Positions 44,526 to 53,690 of a stretch of DNA of 64,000 nucleotides are shown here, one piece after another. The stretch is from Vibrio agarivorans (lineage in GTDB: Bacteria; Pseudomonadota; Gammaproteobacteria; Enterobacterales; Vibrionaceae). The notes beneath the pieces were generated by a model that did not search any database, was not told the origin of the DNA, and worked only from the letters and a program-made list of their open reading frames with translations. The stretch's first letter is position 1, and the number at the start of each line of letters is the position of its first letter. A program made the position numbers and the translations under genes. The stretch lies in contig NZ_JAUFQF010000001.1 of assembly GCF_030409635.1 (NCBI RefSeq), positions 1,178,001-1,242,000 of the forward strand, written 5' to 3'.

Positions 44526-45288
44526 ATTTGAGGCACCCTCAATCTTTACTTGGGTGATCGCTCTGGTACTGATTGCTTTTTTTGTGAATGGTTTTGCCTC
44601 TGCAAATATCACCACAGGTCGACTCACAAATGGTGTGTCCAATCTGGGGATCTTCTTAGGCGATGCGTTCCCACCGAACTTTAGTCGTGTTGATGTCATT
44701 GCTAAGGCAATGCTAGAAACCTTCCAAATGGCGATCGTCGGTGTAGTATTCGGCGTCATCTTCAGCTTACCGATGGCTTTGCTGTGCGCGCGTAACACCA
44801 CCCCTCACCCAATAGTGCGAATGATTGCCGTGAACGTGGTTTCTACCTTCCGTACCATTCCTGATCTTGTGTGGGCGTTGGTGTTCGTGATTGCCGTAGG
44901 TCTAGGGCCACTAGCAGGTATCTTAGCGATTGTGATGGATACCATTGGTTTCTGTGCGCGCTTCTTTGCAGAACGTATCGAAGAGATCGACCCAGGACCA
45001 AGCCGAGCGTTAAATGCGATAGGTGCTAAGCGCAGTAGCGTCGTGATGGGTGCTGTGATTCCAGAATGTTTACCTTCGTTTGTTGCCACCAGCTTGTTCT
45101 CGGTAGAAAAAGCTGTGCGAAGTGCGGTGGTCTTGGGCCTAGTCGGCGCAGGTGGCATTGGTGTTGAGCTTTCAGCGTCAATGAACTTGTTCCGATATGA
45201 CCAAGCGCTTACGGTTATCTTAGCCATACTGGTTGTGGTAATCGGTGTAGAGCGTGTTTCTGGCATGATTCGTCGTAAGATCATGTAA
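44485..45288 (+). CDS. phnE: PhnE-like ABC transporter permease
   Basis: The 267-residue protein has about six membrane helices and the inner-membrane signature 'GPSRALNAIGAKRSSVVMGAVIPECLPSF' (EAA loop, about 171-199). Its start lies within the end of the ATPase gene (41-base overlap), consistent with translational coupling. With PhnD- and PhnC-like products it makes a complete importer. Confidence 0.9.
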   Translation: MNSQSAKLNSLPPRFEAPSIFTWVIALVLIAFFVNGFASANITTGRLTNGVSNLGIFLGDAFPPNFSRVDVIAKAMLETFQMAIVGVVFGVIFSLPMALLCARNTTPHPIVRMIAVNVVSTFRTIPDLVWALVFVIAVGLGPLAGILAIVMDTIGFCARFFAERIEEIDPGPSRALNAIGAKRSSVVMGAVIPECLPSFVATSLFSVEKAVRSAVVLGLVGAGGIGVELSASMNLFRYDQALTVILAILVVVIGVERVSGMIRRKIM

Positions 45289-45308
45289 CCCTTACCGATT
45301 GATACACA

Positions 45309-45337
45309 AACGCCGAGTTCATTATGAACTCGGCGTT
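45309..45337. terminator. Hairpin between the convergent permease and MATE genes
   Basis: AACGCCGAGTT and AACTCGGCGTT form a strong stem (extendable to 14 bp around the central T). T-runs are weak on both strands, but its position between convergent genes suggests a shared terminator. Confidence 0.65.
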
Positions 45338-45348
45338 ACCTAGCTCAG

Positions 45349-46710
45349 TTAATCATAGAGCAGCTTATCAGCTTTATCTTGATCAAACTCTTTCACTGCC
45401 TGACGCGCAAGGTGGCGAAACGGCAGCATCTTAACGATCTCTTCAAATGGCATCACGGCAAATGCCCAAAAAATCGATCCGTCAAAAACGAAAATGATCA
45501 ATGCGCACAATGGAATGGATACTATCCACTGACCAGTGAAGTTGACCTTGAACACTTCCGTCGTTTTCCCCAACGCACGCAGAGCATGACCGTGTACGGT
45601 GTTATAGCCACGGACTAATGGTAAGAAGATATACAGTGGTGCAATGGTCGCCAGTGCAACGTATGTGGAATCATCGAGATCGGGATAGATATCGGTAATG
45701 AAGTAACTGAGTATCAAAAAGAACACACAAGAGACGACTGAAATGCCGACGGCCATGTCGATACTGACATTGAGCTTCTTATCGAGATCTTTGAGGTCGC
45801 GCGAGCCTATCGCTTGACTTAAAGAGATGGCCGATGAGTGAGCCCATGCTGTGATAAACTGTGTGCCCGCTTTAATCCACGGCATCATAATCGTAATCGC
45901 TACATAAGCGTTAATGTTCAACTGTGAGTAAAGTAGCTGATAGATGGTTGCACCGATAGCCAGCATCGTCACATTAGCCGCAACTGGGAATATCTCTTTG
46001 AAGTGGTTGACGATGTTACTCTTCATCGAAGCATCTAGCTCACGCGTAGACACCTGAATATTCGGGTCAATCTTCATGCAGTAGCAAAGAAACGCTAATC
46101 GAACCAGAATCGCCACCAAACTACCCAGTGCCGCGCCCGTCACGCCGAAGCCTTCAAAGCCAGCAAAACCATAGATCAAGAAATATGACATCAAGCCATT
46201 CAGTGGCATCTCAATCAAATACCCTTTAAATGGTACTTTGGTGCGCCCAACAGCATTGAACAGTGCAATAATGACCTGAGTAATGGCATTGAGAAGCACG
46301 ATGTGGATCGCAACCGAAAGGTATTGCTGCGTTGTGGCTAACAAGCTCTTATCATCAGTCAACGCACCAATAAGCGATGCATCAAAGACTTGAATTAGTG
46401 TCCAAAACAGTAACGCCACTAAAAAGTTGATGGCCATACCAGCCCAGAAGCCGCGATTCAATGACGCATTGACGCCAGCGCCTACCGCTCGGCTAAGTAC
46501 TAACTGCGTACCATTTGCCAATGCCATTTGAATACCCATAACAAAGGCAACAATGGTGGTCGCGATGCCGAGTGCAGCAAGAGAGATTTCACCTAATGGA
46601 GATACCAGTAGGGTATCGATCATTAACATCGACTGCATGAGCAGTGCGTTCATGGCCAAAGGCCATGCAAGAGACAGGTTCTTTTTTACGTAAGACTTGG
46701 TTGCCGACAT
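45349..46710 (-). CDS. MATE-family multidrug/toxin efflux transporter
   Basis: The protein (453 residues from the ATG at 46710) has 12 membrane helices in two halves with the MATE pattern ('SLAWPLAMNALLMQSMLMIDTLLVSPLG', and 'AWAHSSAISLSQAIGSRD' in the second half). AGG lies upstream of the chosen ATG; an in-frame start 11 codons earlier lacks one. MATE pumps expel cationic or organic compounds using Na+ or H+. The substrate is unknown. The 3' end is convergent with phnE. Confidence 0.9.
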   Translation of the reverse strand: MSATKSYVKKNLSLAWPLAMNALLMQSMLMIDTLLVSPLGEISLAALGIATTIVAFVMGIQMALANGTQLVLSRAVGAGVNASLNRGFWAGMAINFLVALLFWTLIQVFDASLIGALTDDKSLLATTQQYLSVAIHIVLLNAITQVIIALFNAVGRTKVPFKGYLIEMPLNGLMSYFLIYGFAGFEGFGVTGAALGSLVAILVRLAFLCYCMKIDPNIQVSTRELDASMKSNIVNHFKEIFPVAANVTMLAIGATIYQLLYSQLNINAYVAITIMMPWIKAGTQFITAWAHSSAISLSQAIGSRDLKDLDKKLNVSIDMAVGISVVSCVFFLILSYFITDIYPDLDDSTYVALATIAPLYIFLPLVRGYNTVHGHALRALGKTTEVFKVNFTGQWIVSIPLCALIIFVFDGSIFWAFAVMPFEEIVKMLPFRHLARQAVKEFDQDKADKLLYD

Positions 46711-46739
46711 ACCATACCTAATCGTGTATTTTACAAACG

Positions 46740-46765
46740 ACAACTGCTCCAGAAGGAGCAGTTGT
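46740..46765. repeat. 11-bp hairpin between FadR1 and MATE genes
   Basis: ACAACTGCTCC, loop AGAA, GGAGCAGTTGT. It is on the minus-strand path from FadR1 into the MATE gene and may end or attenuate FadR1 transcripts; the T-run is weak. Confidence 0.6.
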
Positions 46766-46813
46766 TAATCTTAATCAATCCCTTGAGCACCATGCGCAAT
46801 TGGAATGCGCAGT

Positions 46814-46845
46814 GGGTATTATCCGTTCAGGGTATTATCCGTTCA
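46814..46845. repeat. Perfect 16-bp tandem duplication over the FadR1 stop codon
   Basis: GGGTATTATCCGTTCA occurs at 46814-46829 and 46830-46845. The repeat copies the last codons and stop of the FadR1 gene into the downstream region. Confidence 0.9.
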
Positions 46846-47551
46846 CAACACGTGCGAGTCGTTGATTATCATCATTAAGTAGTGCGTGTGAAGCCATACG
46901 AGCTTCATCACTGCGACCAGCCATAATGGCATCATAAATCGCTTGGTGCTCTTCTAGACAGAATCGACCGCCTTCTACTGACTCATCAATGAACTGCTTG
47001 AAAATTGTCTCTAAAATATTGCCAAAAGGTAAGTAGAACTGATTTCCTGTCGACATAAAGATCGTCTGATGAAACAAATGATCGTTCACTGTCCATTCAT
47101 CATAATCAAAGGTGTTCGCCGCAATCGTCATCTTTTGGAAGATAATTGATAGCTCTTTACGCTGCTCTGCCGTTGCACCAATCGCCGCCAACGCACACGC
47201 TTCCGGTTCAATTGCTTTGCGTAAACCTAGGAACTGCGCCAAAAACGGCTCAGTATCTTCAAGGTCAAGAATCCACTCTAGCAGTTGTGGATCAAGAAAA
47301 TGCCATTGACCTCTTGGACGTACCGTAGTGCCCACCTTAGGGCGAGACTCTATCAGGCCTTTGGCCGATAATAACTTTGTCGATTCACGCAATGCTGTAC
47401 GGCTTACGCCAAACGCTTCACATAGCTCCACTTCATTGGGTAGCTTTTCGCTTTCACTCAACTTACCTGACAAGATTTGACGAGCAATTTGTCTAGCAAC
47501 CTGAACATGAATCTTGCGACTGGAATTTTCTACAAGAGAAAAAATCGCCAT
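46835..47551 (-). CDS. FadR-subfamily GntR regulator (FadR1)
   Basis: The 238-residue protein has a GntR wHTH ('LPNEVELCEAFGVSRTALRESTKLLSAKGLIESRPKVGTTV', about 35-75) and an FCD effector domain with metal-site histidines ('HLFHQTIFMSTGN', 'EEHQAIYDAIMAG'). The start is at the ATG at 47551 with AGGAG seven bases upstream. It is about half identical by eye to the divergent FadR2. Such regulators often respond to sugar acids and bind t.GT-N3-AC.a operators. A long structured leader precedes it. Confidence 0.92.
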   Translation of the reverse strand: MAIFSLVENSSRKIHVQVARQIARQILSGKLSESEKLPNEVELCEAFGVSRTALRESTKLLSAKGLIESRPKVGTTVRPRGQWHFLDPQLLEWILDLEDTEPFLAQFLGLRKAIEPEACALAAIGATAEQRKELSIIFQKMTIAANTFDYDEWTVNDHLFHQTIFMSTGNQFYLPFGNILETIFKQFIDESVEGGRFCLEEHQAIYDAIMAGRSDEARMASHALLNDDNQRLARVVNG

Positions 47552-47569
47552 AACAATGCTCCTGAATAA

Positions 47570-47624
47570 TATCAATTTGAGTCGTAATCAAATGGTGTTA
47601 TTTCACTAACGACTCAAATTGATA
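47570..47624 (-). repeat. 16-bp perfect inverted repeat directly upstream of the FadR1 ribosome site
   Basis: TATCAATTTGAGTCGT (47570-47585) and ACGACTCAAATTGATA (47609-47624) are separated by 23 bases. In the minus-strand transcript it would form a long stem ending about 7 bases before the AGGAG. It could be a protein-binding palindrome or an RNA hairpin that affects translation of FadR1. Confidence 0.9.
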
Positions 47625-47672
47625 CTAGTTTTAACCAACGACTATCCCATTGTTTAAAATAGGAAAGATCAC

Positions 47673-47693
47673 AAAAAGCCAGACGATGCTGGC
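47673..47693 (-). terminator. Terminator-like hairpin in the FadR1 leader
   Basis: On the minus strand GCCAG, loop, CTGGC is followed by five T (47673-47677 reversed). A second pairing, CTAAGG/CCTTAG (47694-47699 with 47733-47738), lies just before it. It may attenuate the FadR1 transcript or end a short RNA. Confidence 0.45.
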
Positions 47694-47786
47694 CTAAGGG
47701 CGAACGCTTATTATCGATATATTGACCGAACGCCTTAGACATTCATCAACGATAATTTTTCGCTATGACTATCACTTACAAAATAA

Positions 47787-47814
47787 ATAATACAATATGA
47801 TCTATGTTATGCAA
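47787..47814 (-). promoter_or_regulatory. Predicted sigma-70 promoter for the FadR1 leader
   Basis: On the minus strand TTGCAT (47809-47814), 16 bases, TATTAT (47787-47792). This implies a leader of about 230 bases before the FadR1 ATG. Confidence 0.4.
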
Positions 47815-48152
47815 GTCTGTTTGTCTCAGAAGTGGATGAATTTCACTATTTCGAAGGGTTCTAACCTCCTAGACTGTGAACTCGATCATCTTTGTCCATA
47901 GGAGCTGTGTGGATATTGGTCGACAGAAAATCACATTTTTTTATTTCCGTCACGATAATGACATTTATTATCACTTAGATATTGAATCAATTGATGATTT
48001 ATAAATCAAAAGTACTACTCATTACATTCGTTACGTCACACAAAATTAGTTTACCATGCGTTCAAGCTTTATATTTATTGGTGCACTACATAGCTAGTGT
48101 TATACTTTCATTAAATAATACATAAATCACTAAATCGAAGTAAGAATAAGTT

Positions 48153-48872
48153 ATGGCAAGCGCATTTAACTCTATTTCTGGTTCTAAACGCAGCCTCCAT
48201 GTTCAAGTTGCTCGTGAAATCGCACGTGGCATTTTGTCAGGAGAACTACCAGAAGGCTCTATTCTCCCAGGTGAGATGGCGCTTTGCGAACAATTTGGTA
48301 TCAGCCGCACGGCTTTACGTGAAGCAGTCAAGCTTTTGACCTCGAAAGGTTTACTTGAATCTCGCCCTAAAGTGGGAACACGTGTTATTCACCGTGCTTA
48401 CTGGAACTTCCTTGATCCACAGTTAATTGAGTGGATGGACGGTTTAACCGATCCTGATCAGTTCTGTTTCCAATTCTTGGGCCTGCGTCGTGCTATTGAG
48501 CCGGAAGCTTGTGCTCTGGCAGCTTCGCACGCAACCGCGGAGCAACGCATTGAACTGTCAGAAACATTCCAACGCATGGTAGAGATCGCCGAAGCTGAAA
48601 CGTTCGACCAACAACGCTGGATGGAAGTGGACACTCAGTTCCACAGCTTGATCTTCAACGCGACAGGCAATGACTTCTACCTCCCGTTTGGTAACATCCT
48701 AACCACGATGTTCGTTAACTTCATTGCGCACTCTTCTGAAGAGGGCAACACATGTATCAACGAACACCGTCAAATTTATGATGCGATCATGGCAGGTAAT
48801 GCCGATAAAGCACGCAGCGCCTCTGCACAGCATCTAATTGCACACAAACACCGTTTACCTGAAGCAAGTTAA
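48153..48872 (+). CDS. FadR-subfamily GntR regulator (FadR2)
   Basis: The 239-residue protein has a wHTH ('LPGEMALCEQFGISRTALREAVKLLTSKGLLESRPKVGTRV') and an FCD domain with 'DTQFHSLIFNATGND' and 'NEHRQIYDAIMAGNADKAR'. It is a paralogue of FadR1 and is divergent from it across 601 bases. It is the best candidate, with FadR1, for binding the TTGT-N3-ACAA sites at the alginate genes. Ligand identity (for example an alginate-derived keto sugar acid) is inference. Confidence 0.92.
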   Translation: MASAFNSISGSKRSLHVQVAREIARGILSGELPEGSILPGEMALCEQFGISRTALREAVKLLTSKGLLESRPKVGTRVIHRAYWNFLDPQLIEWMDGLTDPDQFCFQFLGLRRAIEPEACALAASHATAEQRIELSETFQRMVEIAEAETFDQQRWMEVDTQFHSLIFNATGNDFYLPFGNILTTMFVNFIAHSSEEGNTCINEHRQIYDAIMAGNADKARSASAQHLIAHKHRLPEAS

Positions 48873-48900
48873 TCGCTTTAGTTACACAAGTTGATTGATA

Positions 48901-48927
48901 AAAGCACGCTTAATAGCGTGCTTTTTT
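48901..48927 (+). terminator. Intrinsic terminator of FadR2
   Basis: AAAGCACGC, loop TTAATA, GCGTGCTTT, then T to position 48927. Confidence 0.93.
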
Positions 48928-49039
48928 GTATTCAAGCTAAGCTAAAAGAGCGAGGTCTCTGTTTTAATAACTTTTCATGTACATAAAAAGCACAGCTATA
49001 TAAGATATATAATATTACAAATTAAATTGAGCTCACATT

Positions 49040-50902
49040 ATGAATGATTCCCTTCTTCCCAACATTATTCAGTTCATTAGTCAGATAGACCCTTTCGACA
49101 AAGTACCCAAAAGTGCCCTACGTGAGCTCTCTTCAGAGATAGAGATCACTTATTTAGCTAAAGGGGAAACTATCGAGCTAGGTTGTGAAGGTAAGAAGAA
49201 GTCGCTTTATGTCATTCGTACTGGTTCAATGGAGCAACGTAAAGCGGATGGTGTGCTGCGTGCTCGACTTGGCCCAGAGGATCTCTTCGGATTTACATTT
49301 TTAGCTCAAGACATTGATAACAATGAAGAATACCATGCAACTGCGATAGAGAATTCGTTGGTGTACATTGTTCCTCATACCGCTCTGCAAAAGCTATTTA
49401 AGACACACCCTGAATGTGCTGAGCACTTCGCTTCTCAAGCTCAGGTTCGCCTAAAGTCTGCCCTTGATGTGGTTTGGTCGAACAAAGAGAAAGGTCTGTT
49501 CATTCGTCGTGTCGATGAAGTGGCAAGCGGACGCGTCGCGGTAGTGACATCCGATCAATCGATTCAATCAGTGGCTAACGAGATGCTCGTTCAGCGCTCG
49601 CCTTGTGCAGTGATCTATGAGAACGATGAAATTGTCGGCTTGATTACCGACCGGGATATGACCAAGCGTGTAATTGCTCAGCGTACCAGCATTGACAGCC
49701 CAATTGTAGATGTGATGACTCACTCCCCTCTTACGGTTAAACCGGACGACTTAGTGATGCATGCTGCCTCGATGATGATGCAGTTCAACATCCGCAACTT
49801 ACCGATGGTCAAAGACAATAAGGTTGTGGGTCTATTAACCACCAGCCACCTAGTACAGAACCACCGTGTACAAGCCATCTTCCTAATTGAAAAGATTAAG
49901 TATGCAGGTAGCGTAAAGTCGTTGGCTTCTTTCTCATCTGAACGTCAGGCAATTTTTGAGGCGTTGGTTGAAGGACGCGTGTCGCCTGAAGTGGTCGGTA
50001 AAGTAATGACGATGATCATGGATGCGTATACGCGTCGTCTCATCCAGATCGCTATTGATAAGCTGGGTCCACCACCTTGTGATTTTGCATGGCTAGTAGC
50101 AGGCTCTCATGCTCGTAACGAAGTTCATATGCTATCTGACCAAGACAGTGCGATTGTTTTGGCTGACGATGCCACTGAAAGTGACCGCATCTACTTCAGT
50201 CATTTAGCGATGATGGTTTCCAATGGCCTTGCAAGTTGTGGATACCCATTGTGCCCAGGTAAATACATGGCGGCGACGCCAAAATGGTGTCAGCCACTCA
50301 GTGTATGGAAACACTACTACAAAAAATGGGTAGCGAACCCTGAGTATGAACGACTGTTGAATATCAGTGTTTTCTTAGAGATTCGTTCAATTTACGGCAA
50401 CAGTGAGTTTGAAACCATATTACGTGATGAACTGCACCGTAATATCCGTGAAAACCGTGAGTTCTTAGCAATGTTGGTCAATGACTCGGTCACAACGAGT
50501 CCACCACTCGGTATCTTCAACAAGTTAGTACTCGAGAAATCGGGTGAGAACAAAAAGACACTCAATATCAAGCGCTATGCGATCAACCTTATTATCGATT
50601 TGGCACGTATCTATGGCCTTGCATCCGAATGTGAAGTCTCTGCTACGGACGAGCGCTTCAAGCATGCTTTTGAAAAAGGAGCATTAAGTGAAGACTCTTA
50701 TCGCAATATTATCGGGGCATATCAGTTCATCTTATCTGTTCGCTTTAATCACCAATTAGAAGCGCTCAAAACAGGTGGTGAAGCCGATAACAACATCAAC
50801 CCAGACAGTTTTGGTAGCTTTGAACGTGGGCACTTAAAAGATGCTTTCCGTATCATCGCCGATCTGCAAGAGGCTGCGAAAGTTCGCTTTGGAGTTCGTT
50901 AA
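49040..50902 (+). CDS. cNMP-binding/CBS/DUF294 putative nucleotidyltransferase
   Basis: The 620-residue protein has a cyclic-nucleotide-binding-like domain (about 15-140), two CBS domains (about 160-280), a DUF294 nucleotidyltransferase domain with 'GSHARNE' (355-361) and 'SDQDSAI' (366-372), and a DUF294 C-terminal helical domain. The GS...D.D pattern resembles GlnD-type transferases. The CBS pair probably senses adenine nucleotides. Its stop overlaps the next gene's start by one base. These two genes are commonly linked to acetate metabolism in gamma-proteobacteria, but no such gene is seen here. Confidence 0.9.
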   Translation: MNDSLLPNIIQFISQIDPFDKVPKSALRELSSEIEITYLAKGETIELGCEGKKKSLYVIRTGSMEQRKADGVLRARLGPEDLFGFTFLAQDIDNNEEYHATAIENSLVYIVPHTALQKLFKTHPECAEHFASQAQVRLKSALDVVWSNKEKGLFIRRVDEVASGRVAVVTSDQSIQSVANEMLVQRSPCAVIYENDEIVGLITDRDMTKRVIAQRTSIDSPIVDVMTHSPLTVKPDDLVMHAASMMMQFNIRNLPMVKDNKVVGLLTTSHLVQNHRVQAIFLIEKIKYAGSVKSLASFSSERQAIFEALVEGRVSPEVVGKVMTMIMDAYTRRLIQIAIDKLGPPPCDFAWLVAGSHARNEVHMLSDQDSAIVLADDATESDRIYFSHLAMMVSNGLASCGYPLCPGKYMAATPKWCQPLSVWKHYYKKWVANPEYERLLNISVFLEIRSIYGNSEFETILRDELHRNIRENREFLAMLVNDSVTTSPPLGIFNKLVLEKSGENKKTLNIKRYAINLIIDLARIYGLASECEVSATDERFKHAFEKGALSEDSYRNIIGAYQFILSVRFNHQLEALKTGGEADNNINPDSFGSFERGHLKDAFRIIADLQEAAKVRFGVR

Positions 50903-51618
50903 TGAAGTCAATATTGCGCTATTTTCACCCCCTAGAACAACTGCGCCGCAAGCGTGAAGCCTTCTTAGACGCTGGTCATATTCCAGCGTCCTTTATGGAC
51001 AACATCCAAGCTTCTGTTCCAGAGGTCAATGACCTTGTTGCTGATCAGCCTTTCATTATCTTAGATTTCGAAACGACAGGCCTAGATAGCGATTCGGATC
51101 TAATTCTTTCGATGGGGTGGGTTGAGATGCACAACAACAAAATTGACCTTGCCACCACTCAGCACCTCTATATCAATAGTGATTCGCAAATCAAACCAGA
51201 AACGGCGGTGATCAATCACATCACGCCGCAAATGCTCTCTGAAGGTGTGTCGATTCATGATGCGATGATGACATTCTTTAAAGCAGCAGCGGGCAAAATT
51301 GTCGTGGCACATGGCTGTGTGGTGGAAGAGAGCTTTCTCAACCGCTATCTGGCCTCCCAATACCACATTAGTGAGTTTCCTCTATTGTGGGTTGATACCA
51401 TGCATCTCGAGAAGAGCTTGGCGAAAGCCATCAACCAAGATGCAGATATTGATATCACTTTATCCGGGGCAAGAGCACGTTATGGCCTGCCTGAGTATCA
51501 GACCCACAATGCCCTTGCCGATGCTGTTTCAACCGCGGAGTTACTTCTAGCGATCATTAAACGCTTGAAACCGGATAACTCATTGCATATAGGCACACTC
51601 TACAAGCTCAGCCACTAA
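50902..51618 (+). CDS. DEDD-family 3'-5' exonuclease (DNA pol III epsilon-like)
   Basis: The 238-residue protein has ExoI 'DFETTG' (D55, E57), an ExoII-like region 'VAHGCVVEESFL' and ExoIII 'HNALADAV' (H202, D207). In ExoII the expected aspartate is replaced by E142. It starts in a TAATG overlap with the DUF294 gene, so the two are co-translated. It could act on DNA or RNA; a partner role with the nucleotidyltransferase is suggested by coupling. Confidence 0.88.
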   Translation: MKSILRYFHPLEQLRRKREAFLDAGHIPASFMDNIQASVPEVNDLVADQPFIILDFETTGLDSDSDLILSMGWVEMHNNKIDLATTQHLYINSDSQIKPETAVINHITPQMLSEGVSIHDAMMTFFKAAAGKIVVAHGCVVEESFLNRYLASQYHISEFPLLWVDTMHLEKSLAKAINQDADIDITLSGARARYGLPEYQTHNALADAVSTAELLLAIIKRLKPDNSLHIGTLYKLSH

Positions 51619-51643
51619 CTATTTTTAATCCACTCAAAAAACC

Positions 51644-51679
51644 AAAAAAGCTCGGGAACAATCAATCCCCGAGCTTTTT
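51644..51679. terminator. Bidirectional terminator between exonuclease and tctA
   Basis: AAAAAAGCTCGGG and CCCGAGCTTTTT pair across an 11-base loop, with T-runs on both strands. Confidence 0.93.
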
Positions 51680-51699
51680 ATTTAGAGCAGTTCAACCCA

Positions 51700-53193
51700 T
51701 TAGCTGTGCTTTTCAGTCAAACTTTGCTTCTTTTTCATACGCAAAGTTGAGTACACAGAGAAAATCGCTAACAACACGAATGCTAACGCTATTGGACGCT
51801 CATACAAGAAAGACCAGCTACCATCATACATCAACAAAGACTTACGCAAGTTCGTTTCAGCCATTGGGCCTAAGATAATTGCGAGTAAGATTGGTGATGA
51901 CGGGATCTCCATCTTGGTTAAGAAGAATCCAAGTAGACCAAATGAAATCGCAACACCCACATCAAAGATCGAGTTGTTGATCGCATAAGCACCGACAACG
52001 GATAAGAAGATGATCACCGGGATCATTATCAGTTTCGGCACTTCGATAATGCGGCAGAAGAAGCGAATACCGACAAGGCCAACCACTAACATCAGCAGGT
52101 TTGCTACCAGCATCGAGCTAAAAACACCGTAAACGATATCTGGGTTTTGCGTGAACAGCAGAGGGCCCGGAGTCAGACCTTGGACAATCAATGCACCAAG
52201 CAGTACTGCTGCCGTTGCATCACCCGGCACACCCAATGTTAATAATGGAACCAAAGAACCACCCGTTACGCCATTGTTACCCGCCTCAGCAGCTGCCAAG
52301 CCTCGCACAGAGCCTTTACCAAACTCATCTGGGTTCTTAGACGAACGTTTCGCTTCGTTGTAACAAACAAACGCGGAGATATCAGCACCCGCCCCCGGTA
52401 CAGAACCGATTGCTGTACCCATCGCACCACTTTTTACTGCGGTAGGTAACATCTCTTTGATGTCTGATTTGCTCAGCAATTTATGGTCAAACTTGGTCGC
52501 TTTGACTTGTTTCTCTTTATGCAGTTTCTCTAGTTGGTTCAATGCTTCTGATAGCGCAAACAAACCGATCAATACGGGAATTACGTTGATACCGCTATAC
52601 AGATCCATCACGCCAAAAGTGAAGCGCGGCACACTACTGATTGGGTCTAAACCTACCGTTGCAACTAGCAAACCAATCGTACCCGCTAAAAGACCTTTTA
52701 GAATATTCTTAGAAGAGACACTGGCAATAATAGTTAGACCAAAAAGAGCCAGAGCGAAATATTCCGGCGCATTGAAGCGTAGAGCAAAGGTTGCCAGCTT
52801 TGGCGCAATCGCGATCAATACAATGGTACTGATCAAGCCACCGATGAAAGAAGCTACTGCAGAGATACTCAGCGCACGTGCCGCCTGCCCCTTTGTCGCC
52901 ATCGTATGACCATCAAGCACAGTGGCTGCGGACGCGGGAGTGCCCGGGGTTTTTAGTAGAATTGCGGCAATTGAACCACCGTAGATACCACCGATATAGA
53001 CACCAATCAGCATCACAAGCGCAGAGGTTGGCTCCATACCAAAGGTAAACGGCAATAGTATCGCCACCCCCATAGTCGCTGTTAGACCGGGTAATGCACC
53101 TAAAATAATTCCGCCCAAGACACCAAACACCAGTACCGGTAATACAGCCGGGCTCATTGCGGTGCCCAAACCATCAATTAAATACTCAAACAT
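51700..53193 (-). CDS. TctA-family large permease of a tripartite tricarboxylate transporter
   Basis: The 497-residue protein has about 11-12 membrane helices and the TctA motifs 'GIILGALPGLTATMGVAILLPFTF' (about 28-51) and 'GSVPGAGADISAFVCYNEAKRSSK' (about 262-285). It is the main channel of a TTT importer and works with the TctB- and TctC-like products encoded upstream on the same strand. TTT systems carry carboxylates such as citrate or sugar acids. The alginate-type operator upstream suggests uronate-related substrates. Confidence 0.93.
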   Translation of the reverse strand: MFEYLIDGLGTAMSPAVLPVLVFGVLGGIILGALPGLTATMGVAILLPFTFGMEPTSALVMLIGVYIGGIYGGSIAAILLKTPGTPASAATVLDGHTMATKGQAARALSISAVASFIGGLISTIVLIAIAPKLATFALRFNAPEYFALALFGLTIIASVSSKNILKGLLAGTIGLLVATVGLDPISSVPRFTFGVMDLYSGINVIPVLIGLFALSEALNQLEKLHKEKQVKATKFDHKLLSKSDIKEMLPTAVKSGAMGTAIGSVPGAGADISAFVCYNEAKRSSKNPDEFGKGSVRGLAAAEAGNNGVTGGSLVPLLTLGVPGDATAAVLLGALIVQGLTPGPLLFTQNPDIVYGVFSSMLVANLLMLVVGLVGIRFFCRIIEVPKLIMIPVIIFLSVVGAYAINNSIFDVGVAISFGLLGFFLTKMEIPSSPILLAIILGPMAETNLRKSLLMYDGSWSFLYERPIALAFVLLAIFSVYSTLRMKKKQSLTEKHS

Positions 53194-53202
53194 GATAGCC
53201 TC

Positions 53203-53646
53203 CTACATCCAGCTTGCTTCAGGTAGAGCGATATAGAACACCTGACCAAACAGGTAATACACAGTGAAAACAAAACCAAGCCCAATAGCGTAATACAGTG
53301 GCTTTTTCACTTTAAAGAAAATCAGATAAGCGACAAAGGCAATGAGACTGGCATATAGATAGCCAAGAAAGTTAATTGCTACCGCATAAGTAATAAGATA
53401 ACCGATACCAAACAGAGACATTTTGGTAATAAGCGGCCCATCCGCTTTATCGATTCCTTTTAATTTCTGTTGAACAAGTAGTGCAATACAAATCACAATT
53501 TGCATCACCACGATTAACGTTGGGAAAAAACTCGCATCGACACTCGCGTCTTGATACATAGGACTGTCGAACTGAGAAATCAGCCATAACGCGATGCCGG
53601 CAAAGAGAATAACGATAGATGGAAACACGACATTTCGATTGACCAT
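53203..53646 (-). CDS. TctB-family small permease
   Basis: The 147-residue protein has four membrane helices, typical of TctB. It lies 9 bases before tctA and 76 bases after the binding-protein gene, with a hairpin in that gap. It completes the membrane part of the TTT transporter. Confidence 0.9.
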   Translation of the reverse strand: MVNRNVVFPSIVILFAGIALWLISQFDSPMYQDASVDASFFPTLIVVMQIVICIALLVQQKLKGIDKADGPLITKMSLFGIGYLITYAVAINFLGYLYASLIAFVAYLIFFKVKKPLYYAIGLGFVFTVYYLFGQVFYIALPEASWM

Positions 53647-53690
53647 AGACTTACCTCAAAAACTACAAATGGTACAAAGGGAAAAGCAGT

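Noticed and set aside
53660..53680. Inverted TTTGTACC/GGTACAAA-like sequence between tctC and tctB as another operator
   Set aside because: The spacing does not fit TTGT-N3-ACAA and the site lies inside an operon.
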